Source: an uncultured Clostridia bacterium (GTDB lineage Bacteria; Bacillota; Clostridia; TANB77; CAG-508). From it: a stretch of DNA of 64,000 nucleotides. The notes beneath the pieces were generated by a model, which searched no databases, was not told where the DNA came from, and was given only the letters and a program-made list of their open reading frames with translations. Both the position numbers and the translations under genes were made by a program. This document shows positions 9,984 through 20,200 of this stretch, one piece after another; positions within the stretch are counted from its first letter, which is position 1; each line of letters starts with the position of its first letter. Where the stretch lies: positions 1 to 64,000 of the forward strand of contig CAOPES010000004.1 in assembly GCA_948502395.1 (NCBI GenBank), read 5' to 3'.

Positions 9984-10011
9984 TTGAAAAAATAAAAAAT
10001 TCCTGTATCAT
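9984..10011 (+). promoter_or_regulatory. Promoter of the first fused surface gene
   Basis: TTGAAA (9984-9989), 16 nt, TATCAT (10006-10011), followed by TAATA. The same TATTGAAAAA ... TATCATT form with a 16-nt spacer precedes 17254 and 28186. Confidence 0.6.
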
Positions 10012-10048
10012 TAATATTAGATAATAATGATATTTTGGAGGGAAACAT

Positions 10049-13000
10049 ATGAGAAGCGGAAATGTAAGTGGAAAGTCTAAGCTATTAATCAACGCACTTT
10101 TGATATTGACGATGGTGACATGCCTAATAACTATGACTAACATATCACTAAGTATTGCTTTAAGCAAAAATGATGTTATAGTGGCAAAAGAAGATAGAAT
10201 GGCAACAACAGAAGCAACAGAAGAACAAGCGGACCTAACAACAGAAGTTGTGGTTACTCGTGGTGGTACTGTGGTTTATAATGATGATGTTGTGCATGAA
10301 GGAGAGTATCTTAAATATAATATTAGGGTTAAGAATACTACCGAAGAAGATATTGAAAATGTGGTGTTAGTTGCTACAATACCAGAAGGTGTGAAATATG
10401 GGGAATTGAAATGTGATTTTAGTAAAATTACACAGCCATATGAATACATATTTTCAGACGAACTTACAGAAAAAATAATTGAAATAGAGAATATAAAAGC
10501 AGGGGAAACAAGAGACCTTTATTATGAAGTAAAAGTAGAAGAACTAGAAGAAGGACAAACTTCAAAGCAAATTACTACTGAAATCAATTCATATAAAGGT
10601 GAAGAATTAATACAAAAATTTGAGATGACAAATACAATAGAACCAGCAGAATTCAAGTTGTTTTTAGGTGCTGTTGAAGATCATGGTGGAGGTACTTATG
10701 GTCTAGTTATAGCTTCAGAAAAACAAGAAGAAGTTGAAGTTAAAATTCATTTCCCAAAGGCGGTTAATATAGTAACTATAAATGAAGTCTTAGGAGAAGT
10801 AGAAAATTTTGATAGATATGCTCCTGGAGCTGCTAATGAAGGTTCAGATGAACCTAATGAAGGTCCACACGAACCTACTGCAATTCCAGTTTACAAAAAT
10901 CCAGAATTATTAAATGCCACAGAGCCATTAAATGCAATAAATATAGAGTTTTCTGAAGAAAATGTTGCAACAGCAAAACTAAAAACAAATAAATATTATA
11001 ACTTCTTAGCATATTATAGGCAAGACGTTTTAGCAGATGAATTTGAAGGAAGAGAAGCATTACTAAAAACATATGCAGAAACATCCGATAGTAAATATGT
11101 TTCAAATGAAAATAGAATTACAAGATATGTACAAAATATAGATATATCAATGACATCGCCAAATGCAAATGAAAAAGTTAAGTATGGTGAAGAAATTGAG
11201 TATAATCTTACAATAGAAAATAATGGAACTATCAATCTAGGAGAAGATGAACAATTTGATTACCTACAAGTAAAACTATTAGATTATTTACCAGAAGAAT
11301 TAGAACCAGTTAGTGTAACATATGATACATGGAATATAATTCAAGGAGAAGACGAGACAGGAGTAGTAGTTATAAAGGGATTAGAAAAGGCGCAACTTAC
11401 AGAAGATATTTCACGTATTGCGACAGATGAAGATGGAAATAAACTTGCAGATCTAGACCTATTAATTAATGTACCAAGAAATGAAACTTCAAATATAGTA
11501 ATAAAAGTAAAAGCTGGAATGGTATATAAAGAAACACCAGTGGAAAATAGTGCAATTGCAATAGGAGAGAAAATATCAGATAAAGTAAGCGAAAAAATTT
11601 CGCATACAATACTTCCATATGATTATGTAGATCCGGAGAATCCAGTTGACCCAGTCGATCCAGTAGATCCGATAGATCCAATAGATCCAGTAGATCCAGT
11701 TGACCCAGTTGATCCAACCGATCCAGTAGATCCATCAGAGCCAGAAAATCCAAACAATCCAGGAAATCCAAATAATCCAGGAACATCATTTGGAAATGAT
11801 ACACAAATCAAAAATGGAACTTGCGATTTTAGAATAGATAAATATATATCTAAAATTACAGTAAAGACTGCAAGTGGAACAAAACAATATAATTATAACA
11901 ATGAAAAACTTGTAAAGACAGAAATAAAGGCAAAAGAATTAAATGGAGCGACAGTTACAGTAGATTACAAAATAGTAGTAACAAATGTGGGACAAGTAGC
12001 AGGTACAATAACAAGAGTTGTTGATAAATTACCTAGCGGATTTGCAATTACAAGTGAATCGAATAAAAGCTGGCCAAGAGATGCAAAAGGAGAATATGTA
12101 AATACAAGCAAATCTAATTTAAGAATAGAGCCAGGAGAAAGTTCAACATTAAATATCAGTGCTACTAAACAAATGACATCAGAGACAGTAGGAAACTTTA
12201 TAAATGAAGCAGAAATAAGAGCAGCAATGAGTATATCAGGAGCAACAGAAACTAATACAGAAAACAATTCTTCAAGTGCGGAATTGATTATAGCAGTTAG
12301 TACAGGAGCGTATGTATATATAGCAATAGCAGTTTTAGCAGTAGTAATTCTTATGGCAATCGCAGTTGTTTTATACAAAAATGGAAAAATTAACATTAAA
12401 AGAATTAAAGGAATTAGCTTAATTGTACTTATGGTAGTAATGATTTTAGCCCAAACTCAAATATATGCTTATCCAAGTACAACAACTTTTAGCTATCCAA
12501 ATGGTGTGCTAATAATAGGCAATAGAGAATGGTGGGGCGGACCAGGAAATGAAGGTGGATATTGCCAAGAACCTGATAATAGTGTTTATGAAGGCGATGC
12601 TTATCTTGAAGGTGCTAAAGAATGGAATGATGCAGAAATAAAAACAGGCAGTAGGAATAGAGTATCAGTATCTAATAATGAAAGTCAACAGATAGGAATG
12701 CGTGTAAATGGTGGAAATCTAATATATGGACCATTCACATATTCATCTTCAAATGTAAAGAAATTCTATGTGTACATAAAAGACGCAAACGGAAATCAAA
12801 TTGATAATTGGTCTACTTGTGATGTTAATGGAAATGGAGTAGATTTACAAGATGGTAACGATAATGGAAGTAATAAAACATTTTATTTAACAGGACCAAA
12901 GAATATATGGGCTAATGGAATATCAAAGATAGAACTTCAAGGAAATGGAACTAGAACAGATGTATATGAAACAAAAATTTGGGGACATGGTTTGTATAGA

Positions 13001-16000
13001 ATAGATAACCTTGATACTCAACAAACAATGGCATATCAGACAGAATACCGTGGCTCAACAACACGTGATGTGGATGTTGACGAAAGTCAAATAGTTAAAT
13101 GGACAAACTTTACTGGTATAATAGAAATCGAAAAAGTAGACGCAGACAACACAAACATAAAGCTAAAAGACGTAGAATTCCAAGTAACAGGACCAGACAG
13201 TTATAACCAAAAATTTAAAACAGATAGCAACGGAAAAATAAGAATAGAAAGCTTAACTCCAGGAACATACACAATAAAAGAAACAAGTATACCATACTAT
13301 GGATACAAACCAACAGCAACAGCAAACGTAACAGTAAAATCAGGGCAACTAGTGACATCAACAATAAAAAATACAAAACAAACAGGAAACCTAAGAATAC
13401 ACAAACAAAACCAAGACAATGAAAAACCACTACAAGGAGTTAGCTTCAAAATAAAAGACTCACAAGGAAGATATGTTATAGCAAAAGTAGGAGAAAATAA
13501 AGCAAATGCACAAAGCCCAGTAACACAAAAAATTCAGCTAACAGATCAAGGAACAACAACAAACGAAAGTGCAGCAACAACATTCACAACAGACAGCAAC
13601 GGAAACATCGATATTTACAATATGTTGGTAGATACATACACAATAATAGAAACATCAGTAGGAAATAACACATACTTTGAAGTAGACGACAATTACATCA
13701 CATGGACAAGTAATAAAGGTTCAGGAAAAGGAAGAACAGCAACAGTACAAGTAGGAAGACAAACATCTAACGACACAGCAAATACTTCAAGTGGTAAATT
13801 AAATGTAGTGACAGTTAAAAACAGACAAAAATATGTTGATTTATCAGGATTTGTATGGGATGACACCCCAGCAGACGATGGAAAAGAAACAGGAAGAAAT
13901 GGAATATACAGAGCAAATAATCAAGACGCAGACAAATTACTAAAAAATGTAACAGTAAATCTAAAAGAAGGAAACACTGTAATAAAATCAATGGACACAG
14001 TAGTAGGAAAAGCAGAACTAAAAGAAGGGGAACACACCTACAAATTTGACAAAGTAGAAATTGATAAATTAAGCAAATATTACATTGAATTCGTTTATAA
14101 TGGAATGGCATACGAAGGCGTAGAACTAAAAGGACTAACACAATGGAATACAAGTAAATCAGCAGAAGGAGATGCAAGACAAACATTTAATAACAAATTC
14201 AAAGTAATAACAAACAACAATGCTAATGGAGACGCAGGAAACATAGCACTAAAATATGACGGAATAATAAAACATAGAAGTGATTTAAATTATGAAATCA
14301 CAAATGCAAATAAAGCATATGGATATGACGGTGCAACATTACCAATAAACTATGTAGCAGATAAATACATAATAAAATCAACAACAGCAAACGCATATAA
14401 CGGAAACCTTGATAAGGTAAAAGCACCAGCAACAATAAGAAAAGACGGAACAATAGAAATACAACATATTAACTTAGGTCTATACAAAAGAGAACAACCA
14501 GACATATCAATCAAAAAAGACATAAAAAATGTAAAAATACTTGTAAATGGAAAAGGACAAATATATGAATACGACAAGAGATTTTCACATATGAACGAAA
14601 GTGCTGGTGACGGATATGACCTTGGTGTGAAATTTGGAAACAAATACGGCAAAATGAAATACACAAGACCAATTTATAAAGCAGACGTAATGTTTACAAG
14701 TAATGACAAAGACAGAGAAATGCAAGTGTACCTAACATATGCGATAGGAATTAGAAATAATTCAAGCAACTTATCAGCACAAATAAATCAAATCGTAGAC
14801 TTCTATGATAAGAGATATGCAGAAAACAGTTACGGAGCAGAAATTAAAGTAGGTACAAGCCTAGATGAAAATACTGCAACTATTGGAAATGAAATAGCCT
14901 TCAACAACTTAGAAAATAGATATACAATAAACTCTAGTAATCGTGACACAATAGCTAATGTAAAAAATGAATACAACAAGCTAGAAATAGATACATCAAG
15001 CTTAGGAAGAATTGAAAAACAATCATTTAAAACTATATATGTACAATTCAAACTAAGTAGAGAATTAGTATATGAAATTCTAGGAGAAGAAGGACAAACA
15101 CAAGAACCACTAGATAACGTAACAGAAATAACATCATACTCAATATTTGATGCAAATGGTGCAGTATATGCAGGAATTGACCAAAACTCAAATCCAGGAA
15201 ACGCAGTACCAGGAGACAGAGATACATACGAAGCAGATACAGACGCAGCACCATCATTAAGATTAGAATACAACGTAGAAAGAGTAATAACAGGAAATGT
15301 ATTCGAAGACTTACCAAAAGCGGACCTATTAGAACAAGGCATAAGAGAAGGTAATGGACAATTAGATTTAGATGAGCCAGGAATTCCAAAAGTAAAAGTA
15401 GAACTACTTAGAAAAGAAGCAAGAACAGACGGAAGTTATGGAGATTGGGTAGTAAAATCAGAATATACAACAATGACAGACTCAAATGGAGCATACACAA
15501 TTAACAATTTCGCGGCAGGAGACTATGTAATAAGATACACTTGGGGTGGAAAAGAACACATAGTAGATGTAGAAAAGAAATATACAGCACAAAATTACAA
15601 AGCTACAATATACAATGACGAAGCACACAATGGAGAAAAATGGTATCAAACACTAACTCCAAGATATTCAGATGCAAAAGACACATATGATGACACAGAT
15701 AAAAACAAACTAATCTCAGGAAGTATAAACGACACAAGAGAAAGCATCGACAGTGACTTAAGCAATCCAAATGAAATAAAATACAGCACAGAACAAGAAC
15801 TTGACACAAATAAAGTAATGGTGTCAGAAACAAAAGAAATGGCAATAGACGTGGAATACAACCCAACAGAAGTATATAATCCAAAAGCAGAAAATAAACC
15901 AAGTGAAGGACAAGTAGAAGGACAAGAAGATACATTTGGATTAAATAGACAACATCAAATGCAAAATTTAGACTTCGGTATAATCGAAAGACCAAGACAA

Positions 16001-16933
16001 AACTACAAATTAATCAAAAAGATAAACCATGTAAAACTAACACTAGCAAATGGACAAGTGCTAATAGATGCAGACATAGACGCAAACTATAAGGTAATAC
16101 CAAAAGAAACATCTAGCCTTACATCATTTGGACCAACTGGACCAGGAACACCAGGATATGCAAACGGAAATGTAAAAATAGAAATGGATAATGAAATATT
16201 ACAAGGTTCAACACTACAAGTAACATATGGACTTTCAGTACAAAATACCAGTGAAGTAGACTATGCAAACAAATTATTCTACACATATGGAACAACAAAA
16301 ACAGGAACAGCAGTTAATAGAAATCCTATTACAATAACAGTAAAACAAATTACAGACTACATAGACAAAGAATGGGCTGTTAATGAAAATGAAGGAACAT
16401 ATACAAAATACAATTGGGACAAGAAAACAATGCAAGAACTTGAAGATCAAGTAGATCCAAAAGTATTGAAAGGAACAGCAGAAGAAAAAACATTAATAAA
16501 AGATAGAATAATACTACAAACAGATTATCTAAATAATAAAGCAATAGCAAGAACAGAAAGAACCGAAGATGTACAATTAACAGCAACAAAAGTCTTAACA
16601 ACAATAAACGATAGCGACGTAGAACTAGACAACGAAGCAGAAATCACAAGAATAACAAAAACAGGTGGCGGACTATTAACAATAGAAGATCCGAAAGATC
16701 CAACAAAAACAACAACAATAACACCAGGAAACTACGTACCAGGAACAGGATATAAACAAGAAACAGAGCCAGACGACGATATGGCACAAACAGTTACAGT
16801 AACACCAAACACTGGTGATAACATGAACTTAATATTACCAATATCAATAGCAATAGGAGCACTAGCTATCTTAGGAGTAGGAATAATTGTAATAAAAAAG
16901 ACCTTTTGGGGAAGTAAAGAAATATTCAAATAA
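10049..16933 (+). CDS. Giant fused A-B surface protein, type II
   Basis: 2294 residues; GGAGGG at 10037-10042 sets the start. The A part has a signal peptide (1-38), DUF11-like domains, a Pro-Asp linker (about 526-580) and a final DUF11-like domain ending in AVSTG. Then come a membrane helix (about 755-777), a short basic stretch KNGKINIKRIK, and a second hydrophobic segment (about 789-806) ending QIYA-YP, which looks like the signal peptide of a former separate B gene. The B part has a GPF-type sandwich, two Cna-B modules (about 1023-1110 and 1112-1225), SdrD-like modules (about 1262-1360 and 1746-1860), and DDDMAQTVTVTPNTGD with a C-terminal helix. No thioester domain is recognisable. Signal peptidase could cut after the second helix, making this a polyprotein; that is inference. 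Codon style changes sharply near 13115. Confidence 0.87.
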   Translation: MRSGNVSGKSKLLINALLILTMVTCLITMTNISLSIALSKNDVIVAKEDRMATTEATEEQADLTTEVVVTRGGTVVYNDDVVHEGEYLKYNIRVKNTTEEDIENVVLVATIPEGVKYGELKCDFSKITQPYEYIFSDELTEKIIEIENIKAGETRDLYYEVKVEELEEGQTSKQITTEINSYKGEELIQKFEMTNTIEPAEFKLFLGAVEDHGGGTYGLVIASEKQEEVEVKIHFPKAVNIVTINEVLGEVENFDRYAPGAANEGSDEPNEGPHEPTAIPVYKNPELLNATEPLNAINIEFSEENVATAKLKTNKYYNFLAYYRQDVLADEFEGREALLKTYAETSDSKYVSNENRITRYVQNIDISMTSPNANEKVKYGEEIEYNLTIENNGTINLGEDEQFDYLQVKLLDYLPEELEPVSVTYDTWNIIQGEDETGVVVIKGLEKAQLTEDISRIATDEDGNKLADLDLLINVPRNETSNIVIKVKAGMVYKETPVENSAIAIGEKISDKVSEKISHTILPYDYVDPENPVDPVDPVDPIDPIDPVDPVDPVDPTDPVDPSEPENPNNPGNPNNPGTSFGNDTQIKNGTCDFRIDKYISKITVKTASGTKQYNYNNEKLVKTEIKAKELNGATVTVDYKIVVTNVGQVAGTITRVVDKLPSGFAITSESNKSWPRDAKGEYVNTSKSNLRIEPGESSTLNISATKQMTSETVGNFINEAEIRAAMSISGATETNTENNSSSAELIIAVSTGAYVYIAIAVLAVVILMAIAVVLYKNGKINIKRIKGISLIVLMVVMILAQTQIYAYPSTTTFSYPNGVLIIGNREWWGGPGNEGGYCQEPDNSVYEGDAYLEGAKEWNDAEIKTGSRNRVSVSNNESQQIGMRVNGGNLIYGPFTYSSSNVKKFYVYIKDANGNQIDNWSTCDVNGNGVDLQDGNDNGSNKTFYLTGPKNIWANGISKIELQGNGTRTDVYETKIWGHGLYRIDNLDTQQTMAYQTEYRGSTTRDVDVDESQIVKWTNFTGIIEIEKVDADNTNIKLKDVEFQVTGPDSYNQKFKTDSNGKIRIESLTPGTYTIKETSIPYYGYKPTATANVTVKSGQLVTSTIKNTKQTGNLRIHKQNQDNEKPLQGVSFKIKDSQGRYVIAKVGENKANAQSPVTQKIQLTDQGTTTNESAATTFTTDSNGNIDIYNMLVDTYTIIETSVGNNTYFEVDDNYITWTSNKGSGKGRTATVQVGRQTSNDTANTSSGKLNVVTVKNRQKYVDLSGFVWDDTPADDGKETGRNGIYRANNQDADKLLKNVTVNLKEGNTVIKSMDTVVGKAELKEGEHTYKFDKVEIDKLSKYYIEFVYNGMAYEGVELKGLTQWNTSKSAEGDARQTFNNKFKVITNNNANGDAGNIALKYDGIIKHRSDLNYEITNANKAYGYDGATLPINYVADKYIIKSTTANAYNGNLDKVKAPATIRKDGTIEIQHINLGLYKREQPDISIKKDIKNVKILVNGKGQIYEYDKRFSHMNESAGDGYDLGVKFGNKYGKMKYTRPIYKADVMFTSNDKDREMQVYLTYAIGIRNNSSNLSAQINQIVDFYDKRYAENSYGAEIKVGTSLDENTATIGNEIAFNNLENRYTINSSNRDTIANVKNEYNKLEIDTSSLGRIEKQSFKTIYVQFKLSRELVYEILGEEGQTQEPLDNVTEITSYSIFDANGAVYAGIDQNSNPGNAVPGDRDTYEADTDAAPSLRLEYNVERVITGNVFEDLPKADLLEQGIREGNGQLDLDEPGIPKVKVELLRKEARTDGSYGDWVVKSEYTTMTDSNGAYTINNFAAGDYVIRYTWGGKEHIVDVEKKYTAQNYKATIYNDEAHNGEKWYQTLTPRYSDAKDTYDDTDKNKLISGSINDTRESIDSDLSNPNEIKYSTEQELDTNKVMVSETKEMAIDVEYNPTEVYNPKAENKPSEGQVEGQEDTFGLNRQHQMQNLDFGIIERPRQNYKLIKKINHVKLTLANGQVLIDADIDANYKVIPKETSSLTSFGPTGPGTPGYANGNVKIEMDNEILQGSTLQVTYGLSVQNTSEVDYANKLFYTYGTTKTGTAVNRNPITITVKQITDYIDKEWAVNENEGTYTKYNWDKKTMQELEDQVDPKVLKGTAEEKTLIKDRIILQTDYLNNKAIARTERTEDVQLTATKVLTTINDSDVELDNEAEITRITKTGGGLLTIEDPKDPTKTTTITPGNYVPGTGYKQETEPDDDMAQTVTVTPNTGDNMNLILPISIAIGALAILGVGIIVIKKTFWGSKEIFK
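11631..11790 (+). repeat. Pro-Asp repeat linker coding tract
   Basis: Codes for about nine consecutive Val/Ile-Asp-Pro units from near-identical GATCCAGTA 9-mers, then Asn-Pro-Gly units. It probably forms a stiff rod between two DUF11-like domains. The other fused gene has a Pro-Asp tract of different wording at the same place (29886-30020); type I A genes have an SdrD-like module here instead. Confidence 0.8.
12310..12470 (+). other. Internal membrane hairpin joining A and B parts
   Basis: Codes for the end of the A part (membrane helix plus Lys-rich tail) directly followed by a B-type signal peptide without a stop codon. In the type I loci the same two elements are separated by a stop codon, a 15-20 nt gap and a start codon. 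Both large flanking parts would be outside the cell. Confidence 0.75.
16802..16816 (+). other. TPNTG sorting-like motif of the 10049 protein
   Basis: Thr-Pro-Asn-Thr-Gly before the C-terminal helix and basic tail; preceded by the conserved acidic DDDMAQT segment. Confidence 0.6.
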
Positions 16934-16942
16934 AATAATTTC

Positions 16943-16973
16943 AAGAACGAGATAAACTTATCTCGTTCTTTTT
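16943..16973 (+). terminator. Terminator after the first fused gene
   Basis: Perfect 12-base stem AAGAACGAGATA / TATCTCGTTCTT with loop AACT and a T tail. Closely similar in sequence to the terminator at 26559. Confidence 0.88.
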
Positions 16974-16990
16974 AAAAATTATTATCGGAG

Positions 16991-17054
16991 ATTGCCACTG
17001 GGGACGGACCTTTTTGGCAATTTTTTGCCAAAAAGGTCCGTCCCCAGTGGCAAT
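16991..17054. repeat. Perfect GGGACGGACC-family palindrome
   Basis: Two 30-nt arms (16991-17020 and 17025-17054) that are exact reverse complements around a TTTT loop. Ends are ATTGCCA / TGGCAAT and the core is GGGGACGGACCTTTTTGGCA. This is the best-preserved copy of the main repeat family. The 320-nt gap 16934-17253 also holds a terminator, the ATGTAA repeats and a promoter, and no gene. Confidence 0.92.
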
Positions 17055-17080
17055 AAGGTTGGCAATATCTAAGGCAATAA

Positions 17081-17097
17081 ATGTAACAAAAATGTAA
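17081..17097 (+). promoter_or_regulatory. Two ATGTAA direct repeats, 11 bp apart
   Basis: ATGTAA at 17081-17086 and 17092-17097, with a weaker third copy (AAGTAA) another 11 bp on. They end 90 bp before the -35 box, about one helical turn further than at the other two loci. Confidence 0.5.
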
Positions 17098-17187
17098 TAA
17101 AAAAGTAATATAACAGATAAGAAAAGCGACAGATGTCTTTCCGTAAGAGAGTTTGGCAGGATTTTAATATTAAGGAAAATACTACTA

Positions 17188-17215
17188 TTGAAAAATTTTT
17201 TAAATATAGTATCAT
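17188..17215 (+). promoter_or_regulatory. Promoter of the second type I pair
   Basis: TTGAAA (17188-17193), 16 nt, TATCAT (17210-17215) followed by TAATAG; same form as at 9984 and 28119. Confidence 0.6.
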
Positions 17216-17253
17216 TAATAGTAGGAAAATAATAATAGTTTGGAGGCGTTGCA

Positions 17254-20200
17254 ATGAAAACAGCAATCAAAAAAACGGTAATAATAAGTTTAATAATTAC
17301 ATTAATGTCAACATATTTTGTGATAATAGGACAGACGATGTCTATTGCACTTTCAGTAGGACTAGAAGGGCAAGGCGAAGATACCAATACAAATAATGTT
17401 AAATTTGATGTGTATTTTAATTTAGGAGAAGGTAAGGGGCATGAGAAGAGTGCAAATTTAGCAGAAGAGCAAACTTTGATTTTAAATGTAAATGTTAAAA
17501 ATCAGGGTGTTTTAAAAGATGCCAAGATAAGCATAGAAAATCCAAATTTCACTATTATTAAAGAGAAAATAGCAAGTGAATATATAAAGAAAGTTGATAC
17601 AGATAAGAATGAAATAGAGTTAAATTCTATTATATATTCAAATAATGCAGAAATTGAGCTTCCAATAAAGTTTAAAAAACCGAACAATTTTACAGAAGAT
17701 TATTTTGAAAAAGAGATAGGTGTAAATTTAACAGGAACATACAATAATGAAATAGATACAAGTGTTGAAGCACAAAGAAAAATAAAATTAAATTGGACAG
17801 CAGATACAGAAGTTAGTTTTACTCAAGAAGTTGGAAAATATATAAATTTAGGCGAAGAAGAAATTTTAGTACAACAAAATATATACACAGAAATTCCAAA
17901 CAATATATTGCCAAGAAAACAAGAGACAATAAATATAAAGACACAACAAATAAGTGGGAAATATCCACAAGAAGTGATTGTATTAGTAAATGGAGTAAAG
18001 CTAAATGCTGAACAAATAAAATACAATTCAGAAGATGGAAGTTTAGAGATTGTAAATTCAAATGTACTAAATGAAAACAACGAAGCAAGCTGGGGAGATG
18101 CAAAAAATGAGTACAATGTAATCTATACATACAATGAAGTTAAAACTGCAAATTCAACAATAAATTTAGATACAACATTATCAGTACAATTATATACGAA
18201 AGCTGAAATGATAGCAAAAGCAGAGAACGTAGAAGTACAACTAGAAGAAAAAGGGAATATTGTTGAACTAGTAAAAGAAGCAACAGATAGTTTATACAAA
18301 GGATATATGTATGCAAACCCAGAAAATGAAACAGTATTTGAAGAAAATAATACAATAAAAATATCTAAGGCATCAGAGACAGAAGCTATTGAGTTAACAA
18401 ATCAAGAAGAAACATTTGCAAATGAAAAAGACAGAATGTACAATGCCGTAACAATATATAAATCTACAACATTTAACAAAGCTGACTTAGAGAGAATTTT
18501 TGGCGAAAGCTATGAAGTAAAAATATTAAATAAAGAAAATGCTGAAATAGCAAAAATAACAAATGAAACACAAAGTGATGAAGTAGGAAATATTGTAGTA
18601 AATTATAATGAACCAACTGATTATATAAAAGTTGTAACAAGCAAACCACAAACAGAAGGAAACTTTGTTATAAAAAATACAAAAGCAATAAAAGGAAATG
18701 CAAACTACACAAAAGTTCAACTAAAAACTTTTAATAAATTAAATTTAAATGGAACTGTAACAAATGGAAATAAAAAATCTACAAGTAGTTCAGAAATTGT
18801 TTTAAATGACACAAAAACAGAAGCAAAACTAGAAATAAGCAATACAAGTTTATCAACATTACAAGCAAATAATGACGTACAATTTGTATTAACACTTAAA
18901 AGTGATGATGCTCAATATGACTTATATAAAAATCCAACAATACAAATTGTATTGCCACAAGAACTAGACATAAATGTCAAAAAAACAGCACAACTAAATT
19001 TTGAAGATGAAATAAAAGTATCAAAAATAGGATTGCAAAAAAGAGAAGACGGCAAAAAGGCAATAATACTTGAATTATCAGGAGAACAAAAAAACTTTGC
19101 AAGTAGTCTTGCACAAGGAATTCAAATAGCAATAATTGCAGATATAACAATAGCAAATACAGTACCAACAAAAGATGAAAAAATTGAGTTATTATATACA
19201 AATGAAAATAGACCAACAGAACAATTTACAAATGAAGTAGCAATTAAAATAAACTCAAAACACGGTGTATTAATGACAAATAAATTAGAGAATTACTCTA
19301 ATTCGGGAGAGACAATAGAGACAAATGATGATAAGGTAGTTAAAGCAAAATTAGACACAAATGAAGAAGCAAAACTTGCAAAAAGAACAATAAATGTAAT
19401 AAACAACTATGAAGAGCCAATAAAAGATGTATCTATATTAGGTAAAATTGGAGACGAAGAAGAAATAGATAGCCAAACATTTAAAACAACAATAGAAGCA
19501 AATTTACAAAATGTAATAACAGCACAAAACAAAAGAGCAAGTATATATTTCACAGATAAAAGTGATTTAGAAGCACAAAGTGAAGAATGGAAACCTACAT
19601 CAGAAGAGTTAGATACAGTAAAAGCGTTTAAAGTAATTTTAGAAGATGAATTGCAACCAAAGGAAAGTTTTAGTGCAGAATATAATTTATATATCCCAGA
19701 AAATGTGGAAAGTGGGGAAAGTTTATATACAAAAACACAATTACAGTACAATTATCAAGGTAGCGAAGAATCAACAGTTTCTGCTATGGGATTAAGTGCA
19801 GAAGAAAGCGAACAAGAACAACAACCAGCTCAAATTACGGAAGATGTTAATGGAATTGGTGTTGCAATAGTTGCTAAAAGTGGAGATAAAGTTTTACAAC
19901 CAAATGATGTTGTTCAAGAAGGTCAAGCTATTAAATATGTGCTTTCATTAACGAATAATACAGGAAAAGATATTAAAAATCTAGTTCTTGAAGCTACAAA
20001 TACTAATGCTATTTATTACGGGGAAGTGGAAACTGAAATAGATGTATTAGGAAATATGATGAAAAAAATAAAATATGCTGAAGATGATACTTTAAAATCA
20101 AAAGAAATAAAAATAGATGAAATAAAACCAGGAGAGACCAAAGAAGTTGATTATCAAGTTGGAATAAAAGAAGTAGTAGATGATAACCAAACAATAGCAG

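Noticed and set aside
16991..17054. CRISPR-like repeats
   Set aside because: Copies are scattered singly between genes in both orientations and are not regularly spaced; no cas genes are seen.
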